A DNA stretch of 64,000 nt from Verrucomicrobiota bacterium. Its GTDB lineage: Bacteria > Verrucomicrobiota > Verrucomicrobiia > Limisphaerales > UBA9464. The translations under genes and the position numbers were made by a program. Location: positions 1 to 64,000 of the forward strand of contig VHCX01000007.1 in assembly GCA_016871615.1 (NCBI GenBank), read 5' to 3'. This document shows, one piece after another, positions 33,191-40,778 of this stretch (its first letter is position 1; each line of letters opens with the position of its first letter). The notes beneath the pieces were generated by a model that did no database searches, had not been told where the DNA came from, and saw only the letters and a list, made by a program, of their open reading frames with translations.

Positions 33191-33598
33191 TTACTCCCGG
33201 GTGGCGACTAGGCGGCGATCTACCGGGTCGCGGCCCCGGAGCCGGTTGAACGCCAGCTCGGGGTCGTGGGTGCCCGCCGCGCCGGGGGGGCGGGTCTCGT
33301 GCAGCAGGCGGCCTTCCCGGCGGCGGCGCACCAGCTCCACGTCGTCCTCGAACAGGTCGTTGCGCAGGGGTGTCGCGGCCGGCAGCTGCAGCTCACCCTG
33401 GACGAGGTCCGGGTGGGGCGCTGGCATGCGCCGGTTCTCGAAGGACAGGAACCTCCGGGCGAGGGTCTCCGGCAGGGCCTTGACGCTGCCCAGCGGCACG
33501 CCGCCGGGCTTCGGATTGCCGGTGCCGTGCGGTGCGGATGGACGGTCTTCCCGGCCGGGGAGCCAGGAACGCGGATGGAGCCATGCCGGCAGTTTCAT
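33191..33598 (-). CDS. 135-residue hypothetical protein between mraZ and rsmH
   Basis: I do not recognise this protein. ATG 33598 overlaps the mraZ stop as ATGA, the same coupling seen across the cluster, which argues that it is translated. The sequence is hydrophilic, with no TM or signal, a Pro/Arg-rich first third and a charged end (LFEDDVELVRRRREGRLLHE). GSVKALPETLARRFLSFENRRMP looks like the most structured part. mraZ and rsmH are normally adjacent, so this gene is an insertion into the cluster head. It may be conserved only among close relatives. Confidence 0.6.
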   Translation of the reverse strand: MKLPAWLHPRSWLPGREDRPSAPHGTGNPKPGGVPLGSVKALPETLARRFLSFENRRMPAPHPDLVQGELQLPAATPLRNDLFEDDVELVRRRREGRLLHETRPPGAAGTHDPELAFNRLRGRDPVDRRLVATRE

Positions 33599-34107
33599 GT
33601 GTTTCTCGGATTCTGGACCTTCTTGAGCACCGTCTCCGCGCCGCGTGCCGACTGGTAGGCCTTCGGGTTCCACAGTTCGAAGCGGTCGATGCAACCGACG
33701 AAGAGCACATCCTTGGTCAGCCCGGCGGCGAGGCGCATCTCCTCCGGCAGGCAGATGCGGCCGGCGCTGTCGAGGTCCAGTTCGATGATCCGGTCCACGT
33801 AGTCGTGGCGTTCGGCCAGCTTGAGCGGTTCGGTGAAGTCCCCGTCACAGATGGGTTGGCTGAATCGGTCGAACTGCTCGGAGGGAAGCACCATCACGAA
33901 TTCGGTGTCCGCCGCATGCCGGATCATCACCGCCATGAGGGACAGGCCTGAAGGATCCTCGGGGCGCCACCTGGCCGGCATCGGCACCCGGCCCTGGGCA
34001 TCCACCTTGTGGTCGTAGCGCCAGGTGAACCGAAGACGGGGCACCACCGCCGGGGCGGCCCCGGAGGAGGGGAATCCCGTTTCAGTGATGTCACCGGCGG
34101 TGGCCAT
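33595..34107 (-). CDS. mraZ: Transcriptional regulator MraZ
   Basis: A 170-residue protein with two SpoVT/AbrB-like halves: RYDHKVDAQGRVPMPARWRP and IIELDLDSAGRICLPEEMRLAAGLTKDVLFVG. The conserved DxxGR...P occurs in each. MraZ binds direct or repeated sites upstream of its own operon and represses dcw transcription. It has ~25 extra N-terminal residues compared with the typical ~150. It is the first gene of the minus-strand dcw cluster. A candidate promoter and a perfect inverted repeat lie 30-95 bp upstream, a plausible autoregulatory site. Confidence 0.93.
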   Translation of the reverse strand: MATAGDITETGFPSSGAAPAVVPRLRFTWRYDHKVDAQGRVPMPARWRPEDPSGLSLMAVMIRHAADTEFVMVLPSEQFDRFSQPICDGDFTEPLKLAERHDYVDRIIELDLDSAGRICLPEEMRLAAGLTKDVLFVGCIDRFELWNPKAYQSARGAETVLKKVQNPRNT

Positions 34108-34137
34108 GCTGGGGGTCCGTGAGGATTCGGATCACGA

Positions 34138-34162
34138 CCACGGGAAAACGTTGCTCCCGTGG
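34138..34162. promoter_or_regulatory. Perfect inverted repeat, candidate operator upstream of mraZ
   Basis: CCACGGGA (34138-34145) and TCCCGTGG (34155-34162) form a perfect 8-bp inverted repeat around a 9-bp spacer. On the minus strand it begins 8 bp after the candidate -10 box, thus spanning the expected transcription start, and ends 30 bp before the mraZ ATG. That is where a repressor or MraZ itself could bind. It could instead act as a 5'-UTR hairpin. Confidence 0.55.
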
Positions 34163-34170
34163 ACGACGAC

Positions 34171-34200
34171 TTTTTACAGCAAGAGTATCCCTATAGACAA
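34171..34200 (-). promoter_or_regulatory. Candidate promoter of the dcw cluster
   Basis: Reading the minus strand, TTGTCT (34200-34195) and TAAAAA (34176-34171) are separated by 18 bp and match the sigma-70 consensus at 4 of 6 positions each. The surrounding 34163-34270 is conspicuously AT-rich for this genome and lies between the divergent mraZ and queA genes, so it should hold promoters for both. No equally good pair was found for queA. Confidence 0.4.
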
Positions 34201-34340
34201 CTAAATCATTACTTTTTCTTCCTAATTGTTATGCGCAGGTTGTTCACAATGCATATTGCCCGGTAAATCCCAAGGAATACCGATAACCAACAACACAGGT
34301 TCGGTTCGACTTTGCCCGGCCTTTCCCTTTCTCTCCCTGC

Positions 34341-35411
34341 GTGCGTGTGTCGGATTTCGATTTCGAGCTGCCGGCCGAGCTGATCGCCCAGCATCCCGCG
34401 CCGGAGCGGGACGGGTCGCGGTTGATGCGCTTCGACCGGGCTTCCGGGGCCTGTGCGCATGGGCGGTTCACGGACCTGGTGGATCATCTCGAGGCCGGCG
34501 ATGTGCTGGTGATGAACGATTCGCGGGTCATCCCGGCCCGTCTGCTGGGTCACAAGGCTGATTCGCCGGGCCGGGTCGAGTTACTCCTGCTCGAGGAAGC
34601 CCGGCCCGGGTGCTGGTGGGCGATGGTGCGGCCCGGCAAGCGGATCCGCCCCGGGGCGAGGCTTTGCTTCGGCGAGGCGGGCGGCCCTGGGATGGCCTGC
34701 GAGGTGCTAGAGAAGAACCCCGAGGGCCACGTGCTGGTCGCCTGGGAGGATTCTGGCGGGTTCTGGCAGACTCTCCAGCACATCGGCCGGATCCCCCTGC
34801 CGCCCTACATCGAACGGGGGGATGCGGGCGCGACCGGCGAGGATGCCGAGAGGTACCAGACCGTGTATGGCACCCGGGCGGGGTCGGTCGCCGCGCCGAC
34901 GGCCGGGCTGCATTTCACCGGGCGGGTGCTGGAGGCGCTTCGGTCCAAGGGGGTCCGATGCCATCGGGTGACCCTCCACGTGGGGGCGGGGACGTTCCTG
35001 CCGGTCAAGGCCGAACGGGTCTCCGACCACGCCATGCACGAGGAGCGCTACGAACTTGGCGAGGAGACGGCCGGCGCGCTCCGCGAGGCCCGGGCGGCCG
35101 GGCGCCGGGTGATCGCGGTCGGGACCACCAGCATGAGGGTGCTGGAGACGGTGGCCCAGCGGTTCGACGGGGCGCCCGAACCCTGTTCCGGGCGCACGCG
35201 GATCTTCATCCATCCGCCCTTCCGGTTCCGCCTGGTCGACGGCTTGCTAACCAATTTCCACCTGCCCCGGAGCACGCTGCTGATGCTCATCAGCGCGTTT
35301 GCCGATCCCGGCGGCCTCGCGGGCCGGGAACGGGTGCTGGCGGCCTATGCCGAGGCGGTCCGTGAACGTTATCGATTCTTCAGCTATGGCGACGCGATGT
35401 TCCTCCACTGA
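34341..35411 (+). CDS. queA: S-adenosylmethionine:tRNA ribosyltransferase-isomerase
   Basis: A 356-residue enzyme that transfers and isomerises the ribosyl group of SAM onto 7-aminomethyl-7-deazaguanine in tRNA, making epoxyqueuosine. Signatures: DFDFELPAELIAQHP, the MNDSRVIPARL motif, YQTVYGTRAGSVAAPTAGLHFT, VTLHVGAGTFLPVKAE, HAMHEERYEL, AVGTTSMRVLE, and LTNFHLPRSTLLMLISAF. The start is GTG 34341, with a second GTG two codons on. It diverges from mraZ across a 233-bp AT-rich region. Other queuosine genes are not in the window. Confidence 0.95.
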   Translation: MRVSDFDFELPAELIAQHPAPERDGSRLMRFDRASGACAHGRFTDLVDHLEAGDVLVMNDSRVIPARLLGHKADSPGRVELLLLEEARPGCWWAMVRPGKRIRPGARLCFGEAGGPGMACEVLEKNPEGHVLVAWEDSGGFWQTLQHIGRIPLPPYIERGDAGATGEDAERYQTVYGTRAGSVAAPTAGLHFTGRVLEALRSKGVRCHRVTLHVGAGTFLPVKAERVSDHAMHEERYELGEETAGALREARAAGRRVIAVGTTSMRVLETVAQRFDGAPEPCSGRTRIFIHPPFRFRLVDGLLTNFHLPRSTLLMLISAFADPGGLAGRERVLAAYAEAVRERYRFFSYGDAMFLH

Positions 35412-35454
35412 GGCTGACGCCCCCCCCGGCCGCCGGGCCATTCACGGGTCCAGC

Positions 35455-35574
35455 GAGCCTGTCCCCACGGGTGTCCCCACGGGAGCCCCTCCCACGGGCA
35501 CCGGGGCCTGCGTGGACGGTTCGAGCGAGCCTGTCCCCAAAGGGTCCGCCACGGGGCCCGGCGAGCCTGTCCCC
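35455..35574 (+). repeat. Three copies of dispersed repeat GAGCCTGTCCCC in the queA-ribD gap
   Basis: Exact 12-bp copies at 35455-35466, 35527-35538 and 35563-35574, each preceded by GC and followed by A. They fill most of the gap after queA. If the ORF were translated from the track's upstream start, they would read SSEPVPTG, SSEPVPKG and GEPVPKAG. Confidence 0.9.
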
Positions 35575-35586
35575 AAGGCGGGTTCC

Positions 35587-36318
35587 GTGGCCTTCGTGGC
35601 CCGGGCTCCGGTCCACCTCGTGCTCAATATGGCGATGACGGCCGATGGCAAGGTGGCCACGGCCGGGCGCGAGGTCACCACCTTTGGCAGCCGGCACGAC
35701 CAACGGGCCCTGTACGCGCTCCGGGCCACCGCCGACGCCCTGCTGTGCGGGGCCCGCACCGTCGAGGAGACCGGGGCGACCTTGGGGACAGGCTCATCGG
35801 TGTTCGCCGCGGCCCGTCGGAAGGCCGGGTTGGCCCCGGCGGCGCTCCGGGTGGTGGTCAGTGGGTCCGCCTCGTTGGCTTCCGAGGCGGCCCTGTGGCG
35901 GCAAGCGGGAGCTCCCATCGTGATTTTGACCCGTGCAACCGCGCCGGAGGCACAGCGTGAACGTTTGCGAAAGCTCGGCGCCCAGGTCTGGTGTTCACCC
36001 GGTGAGGCCCTCGACCTGCGGGCGGCCTTGGACTGGTTGGCCCGGGAACATGGGGTCCGGCGGGTGGTGGCCGAGGGAGGCGGGGTGCTCAATGCGGCCC
36101 TGCTGGCCGCCGACCTGGTGGACGAGGTGCGCCTGACCTGGGTGCCGAGGATCTTCGGCGGGGCCACGAGCCCCACGATCGCCGACGGTCCGGTCGCCCG
36201 GGTGCTGGAGGATGCGGTCCGGTTCCGCCGGGTGTCGGTCCGGTCGGTCGGGGACGAGCGGTTCCTCAGGTACCTGCGGATCCCCCGGTCCGAGCCGACG
36301 GTCCTCCACGGCGACTGA
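35587..36318 (+). CDS. RibD C-terminal reductase-like protein
   Basis: A 243-residue protein of the RibD-C/dihydrofolate-reductase-like family, which reduces 5-amino-6-ribosylamino-uracil phosphate in riboflavin synthesis. Seen: LNMAMTADGKVAT, RALYALRATADALLCGARTV, LRVVVSG, the GVRRVVAEGGGVLNAALLAADLVDEVRLTWVPRIFGG core, and a final VRSVGDERFLRYL. No deaminase domain is attached, so it covers only the reductase half or a related pathway. I propose GTG 35587, with AAGGCGG 6 bp upstream, because earlier starts read through the repeat array; ATG 35631 is possible. A dispersed-repeat copy is embedded in frame in the variable loop after GARTVEETGAT. Confidence 0.75.
   Translation: MAFVARAPVHLVLNMAMTADGKVATAGREVTTFGSRHDQRALYALRATADALLCGARTVEETGATLGTGSSVFAAARRKAGLAPAALRVVVSGSASLASEAALWRQAGAPIVILTRATAPEAQRERLRKLGAQVWCSPGEALDLRAALDWLAREHGVRRVVAEGGGVLNAALLAADLVDEVRLTWVPRIFGGATSPTIADGPVARVLEDAVRFRRVSVRSVGDERFLRYLRIPRSEPTVLHGD
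35784..35795 (-). repeat. Inverted copy of dispersed repeat inside the RibD-like gene
   Basis: GGGGACAGGCTC, the exact complement of GAGCCTGTCCCC, lies within the coding sequence and encodes part of LGTGSSV without breaking the frame. Confidence 0.9.
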
Positions 36319-36335
36319 AGGACCCACGGCGACCC

Positions 36336-36425
36336 GGGATCCGGCGTGCGGTTTGCGGCGTGCGGTTTCCCGGGCTGCAGACACCGAAATGCCCGTTTTC
36401 GACGACGGGATCCGGCGTGCGGTTT
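36336..36425 (+). repeat. Local direct repeats with core GGCGTGCGGTTT
   Basis: GGGATCCGGCGTGCGGTTT occurs at 36336-36354 and 36407-36425, with a shorter copy GGCGTGCGGTTT at 36357-36368. They fill the 118-bp gap between the convergent RibD-like and cytochrome-domain genes. I did not find this core elsewhere in the window. Confidence 0.85.
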
Positions 36426-36436
36426 TCCTGAGGGGC

Positions 36437-37198
36437 CTATCTGGCTCCTTGTCGGATCCACTCCTCGACGAGCTTGAGGGACTTGTCGGCGATCCGGTGG
36501 GCCTCGGGCTTGGGGATGTCCTCATCCTTGCCCGCAAGGATGGTCAAGAGGCTGGATTTCTTCGGGTCGCCCGGGGTCACGACCTTGCCGTAGGTCTTGC
36601 CGCCGGCCAGCACCCGATCCGGCCCCTCGACCGAGAAGCCGCCCTCCGCGCCCGGTCCGGAATGGCATTTGGCGCAGGAGGCCATCAGGAGGGGCCGAAT
36701 GTCCGGATCAAATCGGACGGGGAGGACGACCTCGGCGATCGGGCCGTCGGGCCAGGCGGCTCCCTGGTCGATCCAGGCCCGCAGCAGGCCGATCTGCTCG
36801 CGTGTCAGGGGATCGCTCTCGCCAGGCTTGCCGCCCGGCGGGGGCATGAGCATCTCGTCGATGAGCCCTGCCGCCATGAGGACGATCGCGCTCTGGGCGC
36901 TCTTGCCGGGGGCGATGGCCGGCCCGTGGTCGTCGGTGACCTTGAAGGCGCCCTCCTTCGTGTCCATCCGGTACTTGCCCTTCTGCTTCTCCGGACCATG
37001 GCACTTGAAGCAGGCCGCCTTGAAGAGCGGATAGACCTCGGTCTTGAAGTCGACCGGACGGGTCAGGGGCGGCGGCAGCTTGGCCAGTTCGGCCGCGGGG
37101 ATCGGCACCTGCGAAACCGCGGAGAGGGCACCGAGGAAGGCCAACGCGGCCAGCCACGCCGCAGGCCGGGTCGGGCGGGGAGTCGGGCGGGGAGTCAT
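36437..37198 (-). CDS. Exported protein with two planctomycete-type cytochrome c domains
   Basis: A 253-residue protein from ATG 37198 with a signal peptide (AAWLAALAFLGALSAVSQ). Two PSCyt1-like (PF07635 type) domains each carry a heme site: CFKCHGPEKQKGKYRMDTKEG (about residues 63-83) and CAKCHSGPGAEGGFSVEG (about 173-190). Each is followed by the usual long loop ending in MPPPGGKPGESDPLTREQIGLLRAWIDQGA or EDIPKPEAHRIADKSLKLVEEWIRQGA. In Planctomycetes and Verrucomicrobia such domains are usually fused to DUF1549/DUF1553 or propellers; here the pair stands alone. It could carry electrons in the periplasm, for instance from PQQ dehydrogenases, though that link is speculation. Confidence 0.88.
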   Translation of the reverse strand: MTPRPTPRPTRPAAWLAALAFLGALSAVSQVPIPAAELAKLPPPLTRPVDFKTEVYPLFKAACFKCHGPEKQKGKYRMDTKEGAFKVTDDHGPAIAPGKSAQSAIVLMAAGLIDEMLMPPPGGKPGESDPLTREQIGLLRAWIDQGAAWPDGPIAEVVLPVRFDPDIRPLLMASCAKCHSGPGAEGGFSVEGPDRVLAGGKTYGKVVTPGDPKKSSLLTILAGKDEDIPKPEAHRIADKSLKLVEEWIRQGAR

Positions 37199-37326
37199 TG
37201 CGGGGAGACTAGCCCGCTTGGCCCGCCGAGGAAAGGCCCGGTCCGGGCATCGGCCTGAGGGCCGGAAACTTCGGGAGAGGACCCCGCCCGGGTTTCCGGA
37301 CAGGCTCCGGGGGTCTTGGCGCGGGC

Positions 37327-38136
37327 TCAGGGGGTAGTGCCGCGCATCCACCCGTGGAGGATCGGCATCCACAGCAGGGTCGGCAGGAGGTTCGCCTGGG
37401 GGGTTCCCCGGATGCCGGCGATGGCCGGGGCGCTGCAGAGGATGAGCAGGTCGGTGGCGAGCATCAGGGGAGTCGAGAGGCCCCGGGTGGCGAGGGCGCC
37501 TGCAGCCGCCGCCGCCGCCCCGGTCCAGGCCGCCTGCCAGACCGCCACCGGGCCGACCAACCGGGCGACCCCGGCCGGGGACAGGCCCGATGAAGCCCCC
37601 TCCAGCCGGCCCGCCGCCCAGGACAGCAGGGTGGCGGCGTCGAGGGCCGATTTCAGGGCCAAGCCGGTCCAGCGGCCCTCGAGGGCATCCTGGATCGAGG
37701 CGGGGATGACGAGGGGATTCAGCGCGAGGAGGACTCCGAGGCAGAAGTCGGCCCTGCGGGAATCCGTCGACGGGCCCGGCGTGACGGTGGGCCGGGCGAG
37801 CGATCGTCCCCAGGCATCCAGGCGTCGCTGCAGCCCGAGGGCGCGCCCCGTGAGGTTGCCGAGGATCAGCCCGGCCAGCGCCAGGCCGAGGAGGCGCAGG
37901 CCGCCCGTGACGTGGACCGGGCCCTGGGCAAGGGCCCGCAGGAGGCCCGAGCCCCCGACCAGCACGGCCACCCCGGCGGCCAGCCATCGCAGCCGCGCCG
38001 GCTCTGGCAGGCGTTCCCGGGAGACCCTCCGCCGGATCCATCCCGCTCCCAGGAGGGCCGCCCCGGCCGCGACGACATTGATGCAATGGCCGAGCACGTC
38101 GCCCGGGAGGCTGTCCGGATTCGCCCGGGCCCGCAA
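37327..38136 (-). CDS. DUF554 family membrane protein
   Basis: A 269-residue integral membrane protein with 6-7 TM helices. The layout matches DUF554 (YqgA): an early LGHCINVVAAGAALLGAGW helix, LRLLGLALAGLILGNLTGRALGLQRRLD, then DFCLGVLLALNPLVIPASIQDALEGRWTGLALKSALDAATLL, corresponding to the family's FCxGxxAIxGsixDGlxGdxxxLxxKsxlD. The function of DUF554 is unknown; transport is sometimes suggested. The track start is TTG 38136; GTG 38097 would begin right before the conserved helix and is equally likely. It is 128 bp upstream of the cytochrome-domain gene on the same strand. Confidence 0.75.
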   Translation of the reverse strand: MRARANPDSLPGDVLGHCINVVAAGAALLGAGWIRRRVSRERLPEPARLRWLAAGVAVLVGGSGLLRALAQGPVHVTGGLRLLGLALAGLILGNLTGRALGLQRRLDAWGRSLARPTVTPGPSTDSRRADFCLGVLLALNPLVIPASIQDALEGRWTGLALKSALDAATLLSWAAGRLEGASSGLSPAGVARLVGPVAVWQAAWTGAAAAAAGALATRGLSTPLMLATDLLILCSAPAIAGIRGTPQANLLPTLLWMPILHGWMRGTTP

Positions 38137-38470
38137 CCCGGTTGGATGGTCCGGGTCCTCCCGGTCAGGGTGAGGGCACCAACGGGCAACCGTTGGTTCT
38201 GGCGCACGGCGCCGGTCCAGAGTTCATCCCACCGGAGTTCCGCGCCCGCTGCTCGTTCCCCCGGCGGCGCCTCTCCCGGCCCGGTGGAGGCCTCCCCTCG
38301 CGGATCCGGCGGTGGCGCGTCTGGCCGAACGGGTGGGCCGCCTCTCAGGACGATTTCCAAGGATTGGGCTTGCCCCGGGTTTACAAATGGTTTTTTTAGC
38401 CGACTCCCGTCCGGGGAGCGCGGCTCTCCGGACGAGCCGGTCAAACCGTCCAACGATCCGCAGCGAACCC
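38137..38470. other. 334-bp divergent intergenic region
   Basis: It separates DUF554 (minus) from the glycogen-binding-domain gene (plus). Nothing protein-like is visible. It should hold divergent promoters; GGTTTACAAATGGTTTTTTTAG at the plus-strand end (38379-38400) is the most AT-rich part and the likeliest promoter, but no clear -35/-10 pair stands out. Confidence 0.45.
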
Positions 38471-38782
38471 ATGAGTCAGGCTCCCCGCCCTTTCGGCCTT
38501 CCGCGCAGCCCCGTGGCCAAGGCCCTGGTGCCGGTCCACTTCATCTGCCTAGCCCCGGAGGCCCGCGAGGTGGCGGTGGTCGGTGACTTCAACGGCTGGA
38601 ACCCCCGGGCCAATCCGCTGGGCCGCGCCTTCGACGGTTCATGGCAGGGGTCGATCCAGCTCCGGCACGGGCATCACCGCTACGCGTTCTGGGTCGATGG
38701 CGTCCTGCAGGTCGATCCGCGGGGACAGGGGGTCAGCCGCAACGACCAGGGCCAGCGGGTGTCCCTCGTCGCGGTGAGTTGA
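38471..38782 (+). CDS. Stand-alone glycogen-binding (AMPK1/CBM48-like) domain protein
   Basis: A 103-residue protein that is little more than one early-set/glycogen-binding domain: VHFICLAPEAREVAVVGDFNGWNPRANPLGRAFDGSWQGSIQLRHGHHRYAFWVDGVLQVDP. The VVGDFNGWNP and Y.FWVDG strands are diagnostic of the AMPK-beta/CBM48 group, which binds alpha-glucans. No catalytic domain follows. Related single-domain proteins occur in several bacterial phyla, and their role is unclear; glycogen sensing or targeting is a guess. A phosphohexomutase and a dikinase-like protein are in the same window but 19 kb away. It is 78 bp upstream of the gspF-like gene on the same strand. Confidence 0.85.
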   Translation: MSQAPRPFGLPRSPVAKALVPVHFICLAPEAREVAVVGDFNGWNPRANPLGRAFDGSWQGSIQLRHGHHRYAFWVDGVLQVDPRGQGVSRNDQGQRVSLVAVS

Positions 38783-38860
38783 CCGGAGGCGCGCCCGCGC
38801 ACGTGCGCCGCTGGGCGATGGAACTTTCGGCCCGCGCCGGTTATCCAAAGGCCTGGCTTC

Positions 38861-40171
38861 ATGGGGCAATTCAACTACAAGGCGCGGCGTCGGACGGGTG
38901 AGGCGGTCGAGGGGGTTGTCGAAGCCGCCGACCGTCCTGCGGCCGTCCTCCAGGTCGAGCGGATGGGGGTGATGCCCGTCTCGGTGGTCCAGGCCAAGGG
39001 CTCTGCCAAGGCGGCCAAGGGTTCGCCCAAGGGCTCGGCCGGTATCGAGGCGTCCTCCGGGCCCGCCGGCCGGGGCGTGGCCGGCGCGAAGGTTTCCCTG
39101 GTGCCCCGGCTCTTCGCCCGGGGGCCGAAGAAGCCGGGTCTCAAGGAGTTGGCCATGTACACCCTTCAGTTGGCCAACCTGCTGCGGGCCGGAATGCCGC
39201 TGACGATGGCCCTTCGCAGCATGGAAAGCCTCTCGTCGAAGGGCATCCCCGGCGAGGTCAGCCGCCAGCTCAAGCAGGACGTCACCGAGGGGCGTGGCCT
39301 GTCCGAGGCCATGGCCCGCCAGAACCACGTCTTCCCCGACCTGGTCATCAACATGGTCCGGGCCGGCGAGCAGTCGGGGGCGCTCGAAGAGGTGCTCCGG
39401 CGCCAGGCCGCCCACTTCGACCGGTTCGCCGAGGTCCAGTCGAAGTTCAAGTCGGCCATGATCTACCCGGCGGTGGTCTGTGTCGTGGGCGGGGCGCTGG
39501 TGATCTTCTTCATGACGGTCATGCTGCCGAAGTTCATGACCCTCTTCGACAACACCAAGATCGAGCTGCCGGCCATGACCCGGATGCTCATCGCGATCAG
39601 CGGGTTCCTCAGCGGCTACTGGTGGGCCCTGCTGCTGGCCGGTGGCGGGGCCGTCGTGGCCTTCCGCCGGTACCGGGCCAGCAAGGCCGGCCGCGAGTCC
39701 CTCGACCGCCTGGTGATGCGCCTGCCGGTCGTCGGCAACGTGGTTCGGCTCAACCTCTTCGGCCAGTTCGCGCGCACGCTGTCCACCCTGCTGCAGAACG
39801 GCGTGCCGGTGCTGCAGGCCCTGCGCATCACCGAGCAGGTCATGCCCAACGTGGTGATCCAGGAGGCGATCGCCCGCACCCGCGAGGCCGTGACCGACGG
39901 CAAGACGCTGGCCCAGCCGCTGGCCAGGAGCCGGCTCTTCCCCCAGCTGATGATCGACCTCATCAAGATCGGCGAGGAGACCGGCGACGTGCCGGCGGCC
40001 CTCTCCAACGTGGCCGACACCTACGAGAACGACCTGAATGTCGGCCTCACGGCGATGACCAACCTGATCCAGCCGGTGATCATCGTGGCCATCGCCTTCG
40101 TCGTGGGCTTCATGCTCCTGGGCGTGATGTCGGCCATGTTCAAGATCACCGAGAGCATCTCCAGCCGGTGA
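38861..40171 (+). CDS. gspF: Type II secretion/type IV pilus inner-membrane protein F
   Basis: A 436-residue platform protein. The first ~40 residues are the standard start (FNYKARRRTGEAVEGVVEAADRPAAVLQVERMGVMPVSV). An Ala/Lys/Gly-rich linker follows, then two T2SSF domains: LANLLRAGMPLTMALRSME... FPDLVINMVRAGEQSGALEEVL and FARTLSTLLQNGVPVLQALRITEQVM... LFPQLMIDLIKIGEETGDVPAAL. Three TM segments are present (VVCVVGGALVIFFMTVML, WALLLAGGGAVVAF, VIIVAIAFVVGFMLLGVM). It transmits ATPase motion to pseudopilin assembly. It heads a tight operon with four minor pseudopilin genes; the GspE ATPase and GspD secretin are not nearby. Confidence 0.93.
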   Translation: MGQFNYKARRRTGEAVEGVVEAADRPAAVLQVERMGVMPVSVVQAKGSAKAAKGSPKGSAGIEASSGPAGRGVAGAKVSLVPRLFARGPKKPGLKELAMYTLQLANLLRAGMPLTMALRSMESLSSKGIPGEVSRQLKQDVTEGRGLSEAMARQNHVFPDLVINMVRAGEQSGALEEVLRRQAAHFDRFAEVQSKFKSAMIYPAVVCVVGGALVIFFMTVMLPKFMTLFDNTKIELPAMTRMLIAISGFLSGYWWALLLAGGGAVVAFRRYRASKAGRESLDRLVMRLPVVGNVVRLNLFGQFARTLSTLLQNGVPVLQALRITEQVMPNVVIQEAIARTREAVTDGKTLAQPLARSRLFPQLMIDLIKIGEETGDVPAALSNVADTYENDLNVGLTAMTNLIQPVIIVAIAFVVGFMLLGVMSAMFKITESISSR

Positions 40172-40184
40172 ACCGCGCGGCGCG

Positions 40185-40778
40185 ATGAGGATCCCCGACG
40201 TCATCCCGACCGCCGAACGGAGCCCCCGGGGCCTCGCGGCCTTCACCATGATCGAGCTGGTGGTGGCGGTGATGCTCGTGGCCGTGATGATGTTCGTGGC
40301 CGTGCCGCGCTTCATGGCCGTCAAGAAGGGGCCGATGGCCTCGGCCCTCGAGGTGATGGAGACGGCCTGCGACGAGGCCCGCGCGCGTGCCATCATGGGC
40401 AACCGGCCCATGCAGGTGGTGCTCTACGGCGCCGAGGGCCGCGTGCTGGTCGAGCCCGCGCCCGAGGGCGTGATGGGCGCCACCAACGGCGTGTCGATGG
40501 CCTCCTTCGACCGGTTGCGCGACGCCGACGCGCTTTCCTCGGGACCGCTCTCCAAGCCGCCCTTCCACGGCCAGCTCGACGACGAGGTCGCCTTTCGCAG
40601 CCTGCGGGTCAACGGCATGGACATGATGGGTTCCTCCCTCGCCGCCATCCGCTTCTTCCCCAACGGCACCAGCGATGCGATGAGCGCCGAATTGAGCTGG
40701 CTCAAGCGCGGCCTGGAGCTCAAGCGCCTGACGCTGGAGGTCATCACCGCACGGCTCTCGATCGAGGACCTCCGATGA
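40185..40778 (+). CDS. Minor pseudopilin, GspH-like
   Basis: A 197-residue prepilin-type protein, 13 bp after gspF. Its leader is long (MRIPDVIPTAERSPRGLAA) and is followed by FTMIELVVAVMLVAVMMFVAV, with the conserved Glu at mature position 5, so cleavage by prepilin peptidase should occur before FTM. The globular part (MASALEVMETACDEARARAIMGNRPMQVVLYG) resembles GspH/FimT. GspH sits near the pseudopilus tip or along the shaft. It overlaps the next gene (ATGA). Confidence 0.8.
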   Translation: MRIPDVIPTAERSPRGLAAFTMIELVVAVMLVAVMMFVAVPRFMAVKKGPMASALEVMETACDEARARAIMGNRPMQVVLYGAEGRVLVEPAPEGVMGATNGVSMASFDRLRDADALSSGPLSKPPFHGQLDDEVAFRSLRVNGMDMMGSSLAAIRFFPNGTSDAMSAELSWLKRGLELKRLTLEVITARLSIEDLR

